64,000 nt of DNA from Bacteroidales bacterium (GCA_014800685.1 JAAVFQ010000008.1:111116-175115); one strand, 5' to 3'. Counted from the first letter of the stretch, positions 6,868 to 16,337 are shown. Notes: generated by a model not told the origin, from the letters alone. A program made the numbers and translations.

Positions 6868-9800
6868 CGATGTCTCAGCCTGAGCCTCAAGGCTCTTGCG
6901 AATCTTCTTGCGGGTCTTGCGCACTCCATTTCCGGCGAATACGCAGTAGAGCACAGGGACGAAGAGGAGCGTAAGAATGGTAGAGAATGTGAGACCGCCG
7001 ATAACTGCCGTACCCATCGGCTGCCACATTTCGGCACCCTGACCCGACCCTACAGCCATCGGCACCATACCGAGGATAGTGGTGAGAGTGGTCATGACCA
7101 CGGGGCGCAGACGAGAACGTCCGCCGTCGATTACGGCAAGGCGAATAGACATGCCACGCTCGCGGTTGAGCGTGATATAGTCAATGAGCACGATACCATT
7201 CTTCACCACGATACCGATAAGCATAATGGCACCGATCATAGACATGACGTTAAGCGTGTGTCCTGTGAGCCAGAGTATGATGAAGACTCCAGAGAAGGCG
7301 AAGAGGAGCGACGTCATGATGATGCCGGGATAAGTAAGCGACTCAAACTGTGCAGCCATCACGATATAAACGAGGATGATGATGAGCACGCCGAGAATAA
7401 TAAGGTCGCCGAAAGAGTCCTGCTGGTCTTCGTAGCTACCTGAGATGCCGATAGAGATACCTGGCGGAAGATGCATTTCATCAATCTTGAGCTGAGCTTC
7501 AGTCACAATCTGGTCGAGGGGCACGCCGTCCACTACAGTCGAAACGGTGATGAGGCGTTCGCGGTCTTTACGCTCGATAGTAGGAGGAGTGAATCTCTGC
7601 ACTACAACTCCGAGCTCCTTTAGCTTGACGGGCTGTCCGGCACCACTCATGATAGTGATGTTTTCTATGTCGGAGATAGAGGTGCGGTGGTCAGGGTCAT
7701 ACATGACCTTGATATCATACTCCTCTCCATCCTCGCGGAATTGAGAGGCAGTGGCGCCATTGATACGGTTTCGCAGATAGTTGGCCACCGTGGCCATGTT
7801 AAGGCCATAGAGGGCGAGCTTCTCGCGGTCGAAGTCAACCTGATATTCGGGCTGATAGTCAGAGCGAGAAATGGTGATATCGGCTGTGCCCGGGATTCCG
7901 GCGAGAATGTCGCGGAGCTGGGAAGCCACGGAGTCAGTTTCTGCGAAGTCATAGCCATAGACTTCGAAGTCCACAGTGGCCTGACCACCCATAGACTGTC
8001 CGCGTCCGCCACCGATATTGACCTGCGCCTTCTTGAATTCCGGATAACCCTCTTCGATGTCCTTACGCATTGAGGCCGCAATCTCCTTGATGCCACGCTC
8101 ACGGTCGCCGGGATCAGAGAGGCGAATATTCATTGATACGATATGGGAGCCGTTGTCGGAGAGCGAAGCGTATGTGTTATCAGTACCGGCGGGACCCACC
8201 GTATAGCTCGACACGAGGATTTCGGGATATTTCTTGCGCCATTCGGCATCAAGACGCTGCACGGCTTCCTGCGTGATTTCCACGCGGGTGCCGATAGGGG
8301 TCTCCAGAGAGACGCCGAGACGGCCGTCGTCTTGAGTCGGGAAGAACTCCGTGCCGACAAATTTCATGAGGAAAATAGAGCCGACAAAAATAGCAAGACA
8401 GACGATGATGGTGACCGTCTTATGGCTCACTACCTTGCGGAGCACTCCGGCATACCAGTTGTCGAAGCCATTGAGGACTCTTTCGATAGGCAGATACAGC
8501 ACATTGTAGAGGCGGCTGTGATGCTGCACTCTGCGCAGCCACTGCGAACATAGCATCGGCGTCAGAGAGAGTGCGCAGGTAGTGGATATAATCATCATGA
8601 TGGTGACCATCCATCCGAGCTGACGGAAGAGGACACCGGTCATGCCGGTGACGAGGGTGAGGGGGAAGAAGACGGCGATAAGTGTTAGCGTGGATGCGAT
8701 AACGGAGATAGCCACCTCGTTGGTGCCGTGGACGGCAGCCTGCTTTGGATCGGCCCCTCGCTCTATATGAGTGGTGACGTTTTCAAGAACCACGATGGCA
8801 TCGTCGACCACCATACCGATTGAGATGGAGAGCGCCGAGAGAGAAACGATGTTGAGCGTATTGCCTGTGGCATACAGATAGATGAACGAGGCGATAAGCG
8901 AAACGGGGATAGTGATGACGATAATCATAGTGGCTCGCCAGCGACCGAGGAAGACGAAGACCACAATCATCACAAACAGGAGCGCATAGAGCACAGTCTC
9001 TTCCAGCGAAGCGATAGTGTTGCGGATATTATCCGAGGTATCCACGATGACACCGAGCTTTACGTCAGAGGGGAGGCGCTTCTGGAGGTCGGGAAGCATC
9101 TTCATGACCTTCTCGGAGATGGCCACGGAGTTGGCTCCTGATTGCTTCTGGATGATAATCATGGCACCTTCATGTCCACCCACATAGGTCTGCTGAGTGC
9201 GCTCCTCGAGGGAGTCGTCCACGCGCGCCACGTCACGCAGATAAATCGTGCGTCCGTTATAGGAGCCTACGGGGAGATTACGCAGCTCCTCCGTCTCATC
9301 AAACTCGCCCTGAACACGCATGGCAAACGTGTTGGAGCCGACATCGAAAGAGCCGCCGGGGATATTGCGGTTTTCCGCACCGATGACGCTTGAGATCTGC
9401 TCTACGGTGAGATGATAAGCCTCAAGTCTTGCGGGGTCGCAGTAGATATGCACCTCGCGCTTCGGGGCACCGGAGATAGAGACCGAGCCGACACCATCGA
9501 CACGGGCAAGGGGGTTGGCCACATTGTCGTCCAGAATCTTGTAGAGACCGGACATGGACTCCTGGGCCTCTACCGAAAGCAGTGCGATAGGAATCATATC
9601 GGTGGAGAACTTGAAGATAATCGGGTTCTCACAGTCATCCGGAAGGGATGACTTCACCATGTCGAGCTTGTCTCGCACGGAATTGGTGAGCACGTCGATG
9701 TCATAGCCATATTCAAACTCAAGCGTGATGACAGAGGTATTCTCGCGTGAGTTGGAGGTGATATGCTTGAGGTGCTCAACGGCGTTGAGTGAGTTTTCAA

Positions 9801-9999
9801 GAGGCTTGGTGACATTCTGCTCAATGTCTTCTGCACTCGCACCGGGATACATCGTGATGACCATGATGGTGTTGGTGTCGATGTCCGGATAGAGGTCAAT
9901 GGGGAGTTTGGCCAGTGAGAAAAGGCCGAGGATGACTACAGCCACGAAGCATAGAGTAGTCATCACGGGGCGCTTGACGGCCGAACCATATAGACTCAT
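6859..9999 (-). CDS. RND efflux transporter, inner-membrane permease (HAE1/AcrB type)
   Basis: This is the proton-driven pump of a tripartite multidrug efflux system. The 1046-residue length is typical of AcrB homologues. The N-terminal cytoplasmic start and first helix (MSLYGSAVKRPVMTTLCFVA), the helix-4 proton relay GMVVDDAIVVLENV, the helix-10 lysine in GIVVKNGIVLIDY and the second large periplasmic domain are all visible. It lies between the adaptor gene (28 bases upstream) and the PG0541-type gene. The C-terminus TSNK and stop are formed by an RU-1 repeat, so the natural C-terminus may have been slightly different. Substrate range cannot be read from the sequence; the TetR gene heading the operon suggests inducible expression. 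Confidence 0.96.
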   Translation of the reverse strand: MSLYGSAVKRPVMTTLCFVAVVILGLFSLAKLPIDLYPDIDTNTIMVITMYPGASAEDIEQNVTKPLENSLNAVEHLKHITSNSRENTSVITLEFEYGYDIDVLTNSVRDKLDMVKSSLPDDCENPIIFKFSTDMIPIALLSVEAQESMSGLYKILDDNVANPLARVDGVGSVSISGAPKREVHIYCDPARLEAYHLTVEQISSVIGAENRNIPGGSFDVGSNTFAMRVQGEFDETEELRNLPVGSYNGRTIYLRDVARVDDSLEERTQQTYVGGHEGAMIIIQKQSGANSVAISEKVMKMLPDLQKRLPSDVKLGVIVDTSDNIRNTIASLEETVLYALLFVMIVVFVFLGRWRATMIIVITIPVSLIASFIYLYATGNTLNIVSLSALSISIGMVVDDAIVVLENVTTHIERGADPKQAAVHGTNEVAISVIASTLTLIAVFFPLTLVTGMTGVLFRQLGWMVTIMMIISTTCALSLTPMLCSQWLRRVQHHSRLYNVLYLPIERVLNGFDNWYAGVLRKVVSHKTVTIIVCLAIFVGSIFLMKFVGTEFFPTQDDGRLGVSLETPIGTRVEITQEAVQRLDAEWRKKYPEILVSSYTVGPAGTDNTYASLSDNGSHIVSMNIRLSDPGDRERGIKEIAASMRKDIEEGYPEFKKAQVNIGGGRGQSMGGQATVDFEVYGYDFAETDSVASQLRDILAGIPGTADITISRSDYQPEYQVDFDREKLALYGLNMATVANYLRNRINGATASQFREDGEEYDIKVMYDPDHRTSISDIENITIMSGAGQPVKLKELGVVVQRFTPPTIERKDRERLITVSTVVDGVPLDQIVTEAQLKIDEMHLPPGISIGISGSYEDQQDSFGDLIILGVLIIILVYIVMAAQFESLTYPGIIMTSLLFAFSGVFIILWLTGHTLNVMSMIGAIMLIGIVVKNGIVLIDYITLNRERGMSIRLAVIDGGRSRLRPVVMTTLTTILGMVPMAVGSGQGAEMWQPMGTAVIGGLTFSTILTLLFVPVLYCVFAGNGVRKTRKKIRKSLEAQAETSNK

Positions 10000-10027
10000 C
10001 TTCTTATAGTTTTAATGTGAAATGAAT

Positions 10028-11086
10028 TTACTTGATAACTCTTACCTCCATGCCGTTGGCAAGACGGTTCATGCCGGAAACGACAACCTGCGAGCCGGCA
10101 TCTACACCTGAAAGGATCTCATATCCGGCATCGAGACGCTGTCCGAGAGTGACCTGATTGTAGGATACTTTTCCATCTTTATAGACATAGACGTAATGAT
10201 TTCCTGAGCCTTGCTGCTTGACTACGGCTCTATCGGGCACAACGACGTGGCGAGAGACGCCAAGATTGAGAGTGACGCGGCCGAACATTCCCGGAAGGAT
10301 ACGGTCTTGCGAATTGGGGACGGTGATTTCCACGCCGAAAGTGCGGGTCTGAGCGTCGACGGTCGGAGACACCATAGTGATAGTGCCGTGAAACTCTTCA
10401 GAGCCGTAAGTGTCAAACTTGACAATAGCGGGCATCCCCTTCTTCACTTTGGAGAGTTCAGACTCGGAGACATTAATGACAATCTTGACAGGCTGAACCT
10501 GAGCCACCGTCAGGATGGGGAGCTGTCCGGTCATGTCGCCCGGGTCGTAGTTACGGGCAGTGACGACTCCGCTGATTGGGGAGACGAGCACGGTGTTTTC
10601 AGCAGCATTCCGCAGAGTGCGCTCAGCCTGAGCCACGGCGTTCTTTGCATTGATGAGCTGAGTCTCCATCTGGTCTACGGCCTGCTTGGTGCCGCCGCCG
10701 ATTCTGTAGAGTTCGAGAGCACGGTTGTAGTCGGTCTGAATGTTGCGAAGATTAGCCTTGGCATTATCCACCTGAAGCTGATAGGTAGCAGCGTTAACGT
10801 CGTCGAGGAGAACGAGCTTCTGACCTTTGCTGACGCGCATGCCATCATCCACATAGATGTCGCGTATGCGAGCGGAGAGCTGTGCGGAAATGTTGTTAAT
10901 TTTCTCAGCCTCGACGCTGGCGGTGTATTCACTTATCTGGTTGACGTCACGGGCGTCTACTGTTTCCACCTTTACTGTAGGGGCCTCCTCTTTGGCGTCT
11001 TTGCCATCGTTTTTGTCCTTATTGCAGGCGCTCAGCGTGAGCAGCAGAGCCAGAGGGAGTGCGAAAAGATATGCTGATTTTTTCAT
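10028..11086 (-). CDS. RND efflux periplasmic adaptor lipoprotein
   Basis: The 352-residue protein is the membrane-fusion component linking the RND pump to the TolC-type channel. It has a lipoprotein signal (LALLLTLSAC, lipidated Cys21), a first lipoyl half (IRDIYVDDGMRVSKGQKL), a helical hairpin from about residue 100 to 160, the second lipoyl half (NTVLVSPISGVVTARNYDPG) and beta-barrel and membrane-proximal domains ending MNRLANGMEVRVIK. This order and length fit AcrA/MexA homologues. It is the third gene of the tetR-tolC-adaptor-RND operon. Confidence 0.95.
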   Translation of the reverse strand: MKKSAYLFALPLALLLTLSACNKDKNDGKDAKEEAPTVKVETVDARDVNQISEYTASVEAEKINNISAQLSARIRDIYVDDGMRVSKGQKLVLLDDVNAATYQLQVDNAKANLRNIQTDYNRALELYRIGGGTKQAVDQMETQLINAKNAVAQAERTLRNAAENTVLVSPISGVVTARNYDPGDMTGQLPILTVAQVQPVKIVINVSESELSKVKKGMPAIVKFDTYGSEEFHGTITMVSPTVDAQTRTFGVEITVPNSQDRILPGMFGRVTLNLGVSRHVVVPDRAVVKQQGSGNHYVYVYKDGKVSYNQVTLGQRLDAGYEILSGVDAGSQVVVSGMNRLANGMEVRVIK

Positions 11087-11146
11087 TTGGTGTGATATTT
11101 TTTCTGGGAATATGATTTCTGAGAGTATGATTTAAAGGGTGTTATC

Positions 11147-12625
11147 TCATCGGCGCGCGGCGTTTGCAGGGAGAGCTACGCCGGCCTTTACCAGCGCATC
11201 CTCCTTTCCGAGCAGGAGGTCGAGTTCGCTTGTGGAGACAAGGTAATTATAGATAGCCTGATAATAAACGAGTTTGGCGGAGGTGTCGGCAAGCTCAGCG
11301 TCGCGGAGACTAAGATAAGTGGCAGCTCCGATCTCAAAGCTCTTCTGCATGATCTGATGAGCTTTTTCGGCCTGTCGCACGCCCTCGGCGCTTGTGGCGA
11401 TCTGGCGAGCCTCCTGGTTGATATTGTCAAGGGCGAGATCGACCTGCATATTCAGCGAGTTGAGCAGATTCTCCCTCTGGAGTTCCAGTTCCTTCTGCTG
11501 CACTTCAGCCCCTTTCAGACCGTAGTATCTTGAACCTCCGGAAAAAATCGGGACGTTAAGAGCGAGCCCGACGGTGCTGTAGGGGTGAAACTCCTGATTG
11601 CGGAAGGGAGAGCCGTTGCTGAGCGAGTTCCAGTTGATATTGAAAGAGGCGGCGAGCGTAGGGATGAAAGCGAGTTTCTTCATCTCTACATTCTGCTTGG
11701 CGAGCTGAGCCTGGAGGTCGAGAGAGCGAAGCTGAGTGTTATTGTCAAGCGTTCTCTCGCGGAGGGCATAGCCATACATCTCCTGCTGCATATCCTTGAG
11801 GGTGACATCAGGGTCAATATCGACGGTCTCATCGAGGCCCATAAGCACTTTAAGCTGTAGCTTGCACTGCTTGATAGCGATTTCGGCCTGGAGGAGTTCG
11901 GGCTCAACATTCTTCACCTGAACGGCAGAGCGAAGCACGTCATATTCGGTGGCCGTTCCTACTGAAAACTGCTTCTCATAAACGGAGGCATTGAGACGAG
12001 CTATGTCATAGTTTTCCTTTATGACCTCATAGCTGGCATTAGCGAGAAGGAGGGCGTAGTAAGCCTGATTAATCTGATTGACGAGGTCAAGGCGGGATGC
12101 GCGTGCCGATTCAAGATTCTGAAGAATCTGAGTATCGCTGATTTTAATAGACTTCCATAGCTGCGGAGCGACGAGAGGGAGAGCTGCGCTGAATCCGAAG
12201 TTCCATGTGTTGTCGCTACCCATCTTGAGGCTCTGGCTCTGGCCGCCCATATCCATGCGGATGGTCTGAAGTCTGATAGAACGCTGATATGCGCCTTGAA
12301 AATCGATGGTGGGCCATAGCTGCGCCTGCACCTCTTTTTTGCTCCAGTCGGTGCGTGTGATTTCAAGGTCGGCAATTCTGATGACCGGGCTCTGTTCGAG
12401 AGCTATTTTAAGACATTGTTCGCGAGAGAGGGTCACTCTCCGGCCGCCGATTGTAATTTCCCGGGCCGGGAGAAAATGGGGCATAGTGTCCATGTCGAGA
12501 GAGGGCTGCATCGCGGTAGGATTCGTGTGAGCCTTCAGCGAATCGGGCGAGGCGGCGGGAGTGGCTGCCGTCATCAGTCCGAGGCAGCCGGCCGTCATGG
12601 CAAATGCTAATGTAAGTCGTTTCAT
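11147..12625 (-). CDS. TolC-family outer-membrane efflux channel
   Basis: The 492-residue product is the outer-membrane duct of the efflux system. The start at 12625 (MKRLTLAFAMTAGCLGLMTAA) gives a normal signal peptide; an upstream in-frame ATG adds nine residues that would disrupt it. The protein shows the TolC repeat: two halves each with long coiled helices, the first including LTREQCL..ALEQSP-like text (VTLSREQCLKIALEQSP) and a second around LAKQNVEMKKLAFIPTLAAS. The GLALNVPIFSGGSRYYG motif marks the barrel strands of the second half. It is placed between tetR and the adaptor gene, and all are transcribed leftwards. Confidence 0.94.
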   Translation of the reverse strand: MKRLTLAFAMTAGCLGLMTAATPAASPDSLKAHTNPTAMQPSLDMDTMPHFLPAREITIGGRRVTLSREQCLKIALEQSPVIRIADLEITRTDWSKKEVQAQLWPTIDFQGAYQRSIRLQTIRMDMGGQSQSLKMGSDNTWNFGFSAALPLVAPQLWKSIKISDTQILQNLESARASRLDLVNQINQAYYALLLANASYEVIKENYDIARLNASVYEKQFSVGTATEYDVLRSAVQVKNVEPELLQAEIAIKQCKLQLKVLMGLDETVDIDPDVTLKDMQQEMYGYALRERTLDNNTQLRSLDLQAQLAKQNVEMKKLAFIPTLAASFNINWNSLSNGSPFRNQEFHPYSTVGLALNVPIFSGGSRYYGLKGAEVQQKELELQRENLLNSLNMQVDLALDNINQEARQIATSAEGVRQAEKAHQIMQKSFEIGAATYLSLRDAELADTSAKLVYYQAIYNYLVSTSELDLLLGKEDALVKAGVALPANAARR

Positions 12626-12649
12626 TATGGTGTAGTGATAAGTATATTG

Positions 12650-12676
12650 CAAGTAAGTATATGCGAGTAAGTTTGA
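12650..12676. repeat. Possible RU-1 end fragment
   Basis: GCAAGTAAGTATATGCGAGTAAGTTTG contains two AAGTAAGT-like words resembling RU-1 ends. No core is present. It lies between tetR and tolC and may be a remnant; the match is short. Confidence 0.35.
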
Positions 12677-12686
12677 ATCCTGATAT

Positions 12687-13355
12687 TTATTTTATATTGT
12701 CCATACCGGTGAGGGTATTTCCGGGTGTGAGCGCATCGAGAATTTCCATGCCTTGAGGAGAAGCGATGGTGCGCAAAAATCCGATGGTGATGGCATCGAA
12801 AGCCTGCACTATAGTCAGTCCGGGGGGAAAATTATCCTCCATCCTCTTGAGCGACTCCATCTGCACCTTGAAGAGACGGCAGCTCAGCAGGAAGTCAATG
12901 TCGGGACGAAACATTCCCTCTTTGACCCCTATTTTATAGAGATTAGCCATCCACTCATTAACCATTTCCTCGTCAACATGATAGCGAGCATGGATCTGGG
13001 GGTAACACTCCTCCATGTCGTTAAAGAAATTGACATTGACCTCGCGAATCATGTCGCGGTGATAACTGAAAATGAGAAGCAGAGCCTCCATCACATTGGC
13101 GGCTTTCTGAAAACTTTCAAGGTCGCGTTCATGCATTTTCTTGTGGAAATAGTCCATGACGCATATCACCATCTCCTCCTTGCTTCCGAAAATTTCATAT
13201 AGAGTGCGCTTGGAGATGGAGAGAGCTTTCGCCACATTATCCATCCTCATACCACGGAAACCATGCTTATGCAGGATGTCTCCGATCTTGTCAAGGAGTT
13301 CGGGGGTGACACGCGCATCAGCGTGAGAGGATTCTTCTATATGAGTATCAATCAT
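12687..13355 (-). CDS. TetR-family transcriptional regulator of the efflux operon
   Basis: The 222-residue product has the N-terminal TetR helix-turn-helix at about residues 18-62, recognisable by HGFRGMRMDNVAKALSISK and TLYEIFGSKEEM. The rest is an alpha-helical ligand-binding and dimer domain. The start at 13355 (MIDTHIEESSHADARV) lies 16-24 bases after the likely transcription start; an upstream in-frame ATG runs through the promoter and is rejected. It is the first gene of the leftward operon and so probably autoregulates it together with the pump, a common arrangement in Bacteroidales. The inducer is unknown. Confidence 0.92.
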   Translation of the reverse strand: MIDTHIEESSHADARVTPELLDKIGDILHKHGFRGMRMDNVAKALSISKRTLYEIFGSKEEMVICVMDYFHKKMHERDLESFQKAANVMEALLLIFSYHRDMIREVNVNFFNDMEECYPQIHARYHVDEEMVNEWMANLYKIGVKEGMFRPDIDFLLSCRLFKVQMESLKRMEDNFPPGLTIVQAFDAITIGFLRTIASPQGMEILDALTPGNTLTGMDNIK

Positions 13356-13378
13356 AAATGGCCACAATTTTTCGGGCA

Positions 13379-13386
13379 CAAAATTA
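13379..13386 (-). promoter_or_regulatory. Promoter -7 box for the tetR-efflux operon
   Basis: The minus strand reads TAATTTTG followed by TGCCC, matching TAnnTTTG. Expected transcription starts near 13371, giving a leader of about 15 bases to the tetR ATG. The preceding terminator hairpin partly overlaps the upstream promoter region. Confidence 0.75.
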
Positions 13387-13390
13387 CAAC

Positions 13391-13425
13391 AAAAAACTGA
13401 AAACCGCAATAGGGTTTTCAGTTTT
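13391..13425 (-). terminator. Terminator of the secreted-protein gene
   Basis: AAAACTGAAAACC pairs with GGTTTTCAGTTTT around a 7-base loop, and on the minus strand TTTTTTG follows at once. It ends the 13466-14881 transcript only a few bases before the tetR promoter box. Confidence 0.88.
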
Positions 13426-13465
13426 CAGAATCTTTAACAGAGCGTCAATCTACGGCTGCCGGAAG

Positions 13466-14881
13466 TCAGGGTACCACGATTTTTCGGGTTTCGCCCTCCC
13501 CCACAACTATGTAAATGCCGGAAGGGACATCGGCGGAAAGCGAACCTTTACCCTCGGTCACGACACGACCGTCGGCTCCATACACCCGGAAGCCACCGGC
13601 ACACTCCACGCTGATGACACCCTTGGATGCGCGCACCTGAAGGGAAGCCGGGTCATCGGCCACGCCGCCTGCTCCGAGCATATAATCCTTGTCTTTGGAG
13701 GGGTCGCCCCAGAGTATCTTATTGGTGCGCAGGTCTCGGACATAGAGTAGACTTGTGGGAGTGCCGCTGTCAGGAAGTACATATATAGGATAGACCGGAT
13801 TGGAGGCTATATTTTCGCCGATTGGGCCGATGCCGGGAAGCCATTCAGCCATCCACTGCACCTCGCCGGTATATTCATTATTCCATGAGAGCAACTTCAC
13901 CATCGTCTCCTTGCCATCGATGTCACGCTTCTCAAATCCGTTCACCTTATACGGCCGGCTCACCCCTGTCAGATAATCGGCATAATAATTTTTATCGGCC
14001 GAGACCGTCCCGCCCGCTACGCTGAATTTATTGAGATATGGCGCTATATCGCCTTCCATATCGCGAGGATTGCGGGTCTTATCTTTGAAGTAACTCGACC
14101 AGAATTCACCCGGAATCTCGCAGTCTGCCACTGCCATGCAGAGGTTATAGCCACAGTCATTGTTTATCTTTGAGATGTATGCTATCACCGGCGCCTCCGA
14201 CAGGTCGGCATCAAGGTCCTCATAAAGATACATGGGATAGCAAGGCAAACTATTTTCGCCGATGGTGGGGACCGACGTCTCCTCTCCGAGTCTCATCCTG
14301 AATATCCTTCCGGTCTCATCGTTGTAGACCACCCATTCGCGATGCAAGAGACCCGATTCCTGTGTCAGAATATTGACCGGCGTGGGAGTCTCGGTTATAT
14401 CTATGCCAAAACTTACTCTGTAAGGATTGCCTGTCATGCCCGGCGCCGCATGGATATCCACGTCCATGTCAAGCAGATAATGACCGGCGGAGAATCCCGG
14501 GAATGACCATGTGATGTCATACAGAGTAATGGAGGAGCCAGCCGGATTCTCATTTTCAGCATCGTCACCGGCTATACCGTTCTGATAAGACATGAATACG
14601 CACTTTACATATATGCGGTTCTCCTTTACCTGAATATACTGGTAGGGCTCGGGAGCGGTCCCTCCGGCGGCTAAGCCGGCGGTAATGACATTGTGAAGGG
14701 TATAATAAAGTGTGTTGTCCTTGACATATATCTCCTGAGTGGGAATAACGTTTGTGGTGGCAGAGGTGCCCACGGGGGTGTATGTTATATCGCCATTGAT
14801 CCATCCGCTGTCGTCCGCCTTGACCTCCGGCGGAATCAGGCTGCAGAGCATAATCGCTGCAAATAGAACTAACTTTTTCAT
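13466..14881 (-). CDS. Secreted protein with T9SS-like C-terminal tail, function unknown
   Basis: The 471-residue protein has a signal peptide (MKKLVLFAAIMLCSLIPPEVKA) and no recognised catalytic motif. The first half looks like a beta-rich surface domain (VFMSYQNGIAGDD, ITWSFPGFSAGHYLLDMDVD). The last 60 residues (GVISVECAGGFRVYGADGRV, then PSGIYIVVGEGETRKIVV) have the pattern of the Bacteroidota C-terminal sorting domain: a strand, a GxxV turn, then SGIYIV and a basic end. That suggests export to the cell surface, if a type IX system exists in this organism, which this window does not show. The gene is monocistronic, with a long structured leader and its own terminator. I do not recognise the family of the main body. 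Confidence 0.8.
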   Translation of the reverse strand: MKKLVLFAAIMLCSLIPPEVKADDSGWINGDITYTPVGTSATTNVIPTQEIYVKDNTLYYTLHNVITAGLAAGGTAPEPYQYIQVKENRIYVKCVFMSYQNGIAGDDAENENPAGSSITLYDITWSFPGFSAGHYLLDMDVDIHAAPGMTGNPYRVSFGIDITETPTPVNILTQESGLLHREWVVYNDETGRIFRMRLGEETSVPTIGENSLPCYPMYLYEDLDADLSEAPVIAYISKINNDCGYNLCMAVADCEIPGEFWSSYFKDKTRNPRDMEGDIAPYLNKFSVAGGTVSADKNYYADYLTGVSRPYKVNGFEKRDIDGKETMVKLLSWNNEYTGEVQWMAEWLPGIGPIGENIASNPVYPIYVLPDSGTPTSLLYVRDLRTNKILWGDPSKDKDYMLGAGGVADDPASLQVRASKGVISVECAGGFRVYGADGRVVTEGKGSLSADVPSGIYIVVGEGETRKIVVP

Positions 14882-15180
14882 AACTTTAGAATTTTAATAT
14901 TATAGATTTGTAGTTAAATCAATAGTGGCTTCGCTACCAATATAACGTACGGCAAGTTACTGTCACACCTCTTATTTGAGAAGGACATTTTGTCCTCATT
15001 ATAAGAGTTGGGTCACCGAAATTGTGGAATCCAAGTCGTTGGCCGGTTAAACAACGATTAGCAGTTGTAGGAGCAACAAATTCTCTCTTGACACCTCCTA
15101 TCGGAGGGCTGAAGTCTCTGGTGGAGTCATAGCGGTGTATTTTAAGTGGACATTGTATGAATCATTTACGATCCGACACC
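14882..15180 (-). other. Structured 300-base leader of the secreted-protein gene, no identified gene
   Basis: Between the promoter box at 15182 and the start codon at 14881 lies about 300 bases that fold into several hairpins. They include a nested one at 14969-15007 (CTCTTAT/ATAAGAG outside, AGGACA-TTT-TGTCCT inside) and CCTCC-TATC-GGAGG at 15094-15107. One minus-strand frame is open for 75 codons (15161-14937) but has no usable start before a late ATG, so I do not call it a gene. It could be a cis-regulatory RNA or a degraded gene. Confidence 0.45.
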
Positions 15181-15181
15181 A

Positions 15182-15189
15182 CAAAGATA
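15182..15189 (-). promoter_or_regulatory. Promoter -7 box upstream of the secreted-protein leader
   Basis: The minus strand reads TATCTTTG followed by TGG, matching TAnnTTTG. It is the only good box between this gene and the AT-rich block at 15190-15300. Confidence 0.6.
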
Positions 15190-15380
15190 CACATATTTTT
15201 TATTATATCCTAATTTTTATTATAATTTCTCAAACTTTTTTTGCATAAACAATAATTTATCATCTTTTAATCCACCACCATTATTTACATCTGTAAACTA
15301 CAACTTAAATGTAATCGGAAATTTCACTGAGTAATCTGACACGGAGCCATGTTTGCTTTACATCTGTAAAATCTGAATAT
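15190..15380. other. AT-rich intergenic block, nothing identified
   Basis: This stretch is strongly A/T rich and contains two short direct repeats (TTACATCTGTAAA at about 15283 and 15358). I see no gene or RNA in it. Confidence 0.5.
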
Positions 15381-15564
15381 AAGTAAGTTCGAAAAATCAA
15401 ACGATATATGTGAGATTAAAACTCTTGTACAATAAAACTTGCCCTTTTGGGCTAATTTCACGTTGTCACTCAGTCAGATATGCTTATATCTTCCTTCGTT
15501 TCGCCACGAAATTATCTCCAAAATTACTTCGTTTTATATGTACATTAATTTTTCTCACTTACTT
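15381..15564 (+). repeat. RU-1 element, full-length copy (184 bp)
   Basis: The copy begins AAGTAAGTTCGAAAAATCAAACGA and ends TTAATTTTTCTCACTTACTT, so the ends are inverted repeats. The core holds the hairpin AGATAT-GCTT-ATATCT at 15476-15491, which differs from the copies near 48.5 and 49.9 kb by paired changes. No reading frame is conserved between copies. It fills most of the gene-free interval between the secreted-protein leader and the deaminase terminator. Confidence 0.85.
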
Positions 15565-15681
15565 AGTTAATTTTCACAACCTTTTTTTGTTTTGCAATTT
15601 AATCTGTTTTGTAATTTAATTCTGAAGCAACTGACGGCGTCTCCTGTGAAGGGGTGGAGTAGACAAGGTGGCGGTGTAAAG

Positions 15682-15722
15682 AAAAAAGCGCCCCATAAGT
15701 TTTTGTATAACCTTTGGGGCGC
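15682..15722 (-). terminator. Terminator of the guanine deaminase gene
   Basis: On the minus strand GCGCCCCA pairs with TGGGGCGC around a 19-base loop, directly followed by TTTTTTC. It lies 20 bases after the stop codon. Confidence 0.92.
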
Positions 15723-15742
15723 GGAATAGAGTAGAGTAATGT

Positions 15743-16222
15743 TCAATATTTTATCTTGTCGGGCTTTGCCGCCCACTTCTCAAAGGCCTTGATAGTCTCA
15801 CGGCTGTCCACCTTGATGCCCGGCAGATGACGCTCGGCCGGCCGGCGGTCAAGCTCCTCATAAATAAACTTATCCGAGAAGTCGATGGCGTCGGCATCCT
15901 CCTTGGTGTTGCCATAGAAGATCTTCTTGACACCGGCCCAATAGAGGGCGCTCAGGCACATCGGGCATGGTTCGCAACTGCTATACACGATGCAGTCACG
16001 GAGTTGGAAAGTCTGAAGTTTGGCGCAGGCGTTGCGAATGGCCGACACCTCGGCGTGAGCGGTAGGGTCATTGCTGCGCGTCACGCTGTTGACGCCCGTA
16101 GCGATGATTTCATCACCGCGCACTATGACGGCACCGAAAGGGCCACCACCGTTATCTATATTCTCGCTGGAGAGGCGAGCCGCCAGGTCCATGTATTCTT
16201 TTTTGAAATCAGGGTCTTGCAT
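15743..16222 (-). CDS. guaD: Guanine deaminase (cytidine deaminase-like fold)
   Basis: The 159-residue enzyme deaminates guanine to xanthine in purine salvage. The zinc site is complete: HAE at residues 56-58 and CEPC at 83-86, with PCPMC following. The overall layout (GGPFGAVIV near residue 26, SNDPTAHAEV at 50, and the C-terminal FIYEELDRRPAERHLPG segment) matches Bacillus GuaD rather than tRNA adenosine deaminase TadA, which lacks that C-terminal part. The gene is transcribed alone, with its own terminator. GuaD is the favoured call from remembered family features; other nucleoside deaminases are less likely. Confidence 0.85.
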   Translation of the reverse strand: MQDPDFKKEYMDLAARLSSENIDNGGGPFGAVIVRGDEIIATGVNSVTRSNDPTAHAEVSAIRNACAKLQTFQLRDCIVYSSCEPCPMCLSALYWAGVKKIFYGNTKEDADAIDFSDKFIYEELDRRPAERHLPGIKVDSRETIKAFEKWAAKPDKIKY

Positions 16223-16337
16223 AGGTGTGGGAATTTAAATGTGGCGAGGGCAGACATACGCCTCCCCCTCACTTCCTTAACACTCCCGGGGGGCCTTTTG
16301 TTTGAAACGGCAATTTGCTCACGCGCCGATTTTTTTG

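Noticed and set aside
13356..13409. Longer tetR start (MRFSVFCCNFVPEKLWPF)
   Set aside because: The extension runs through the promoter box and terminator and would place translation before the likely transcription start.
14937..15161. Open minus-strand frame of 75 codons in the structured leader
   Set aside because: No usable start codon until codon 49 or so, no family match, and strong hairpins explain the sequence better as RNA.
15743..16222. tRNA-specific adenosine deaminase TadA
   Set aside because: The C-terminal FIYEELDRRPAERHLPG part and the SNDPTAHAEV block fit guanine deaminase better.
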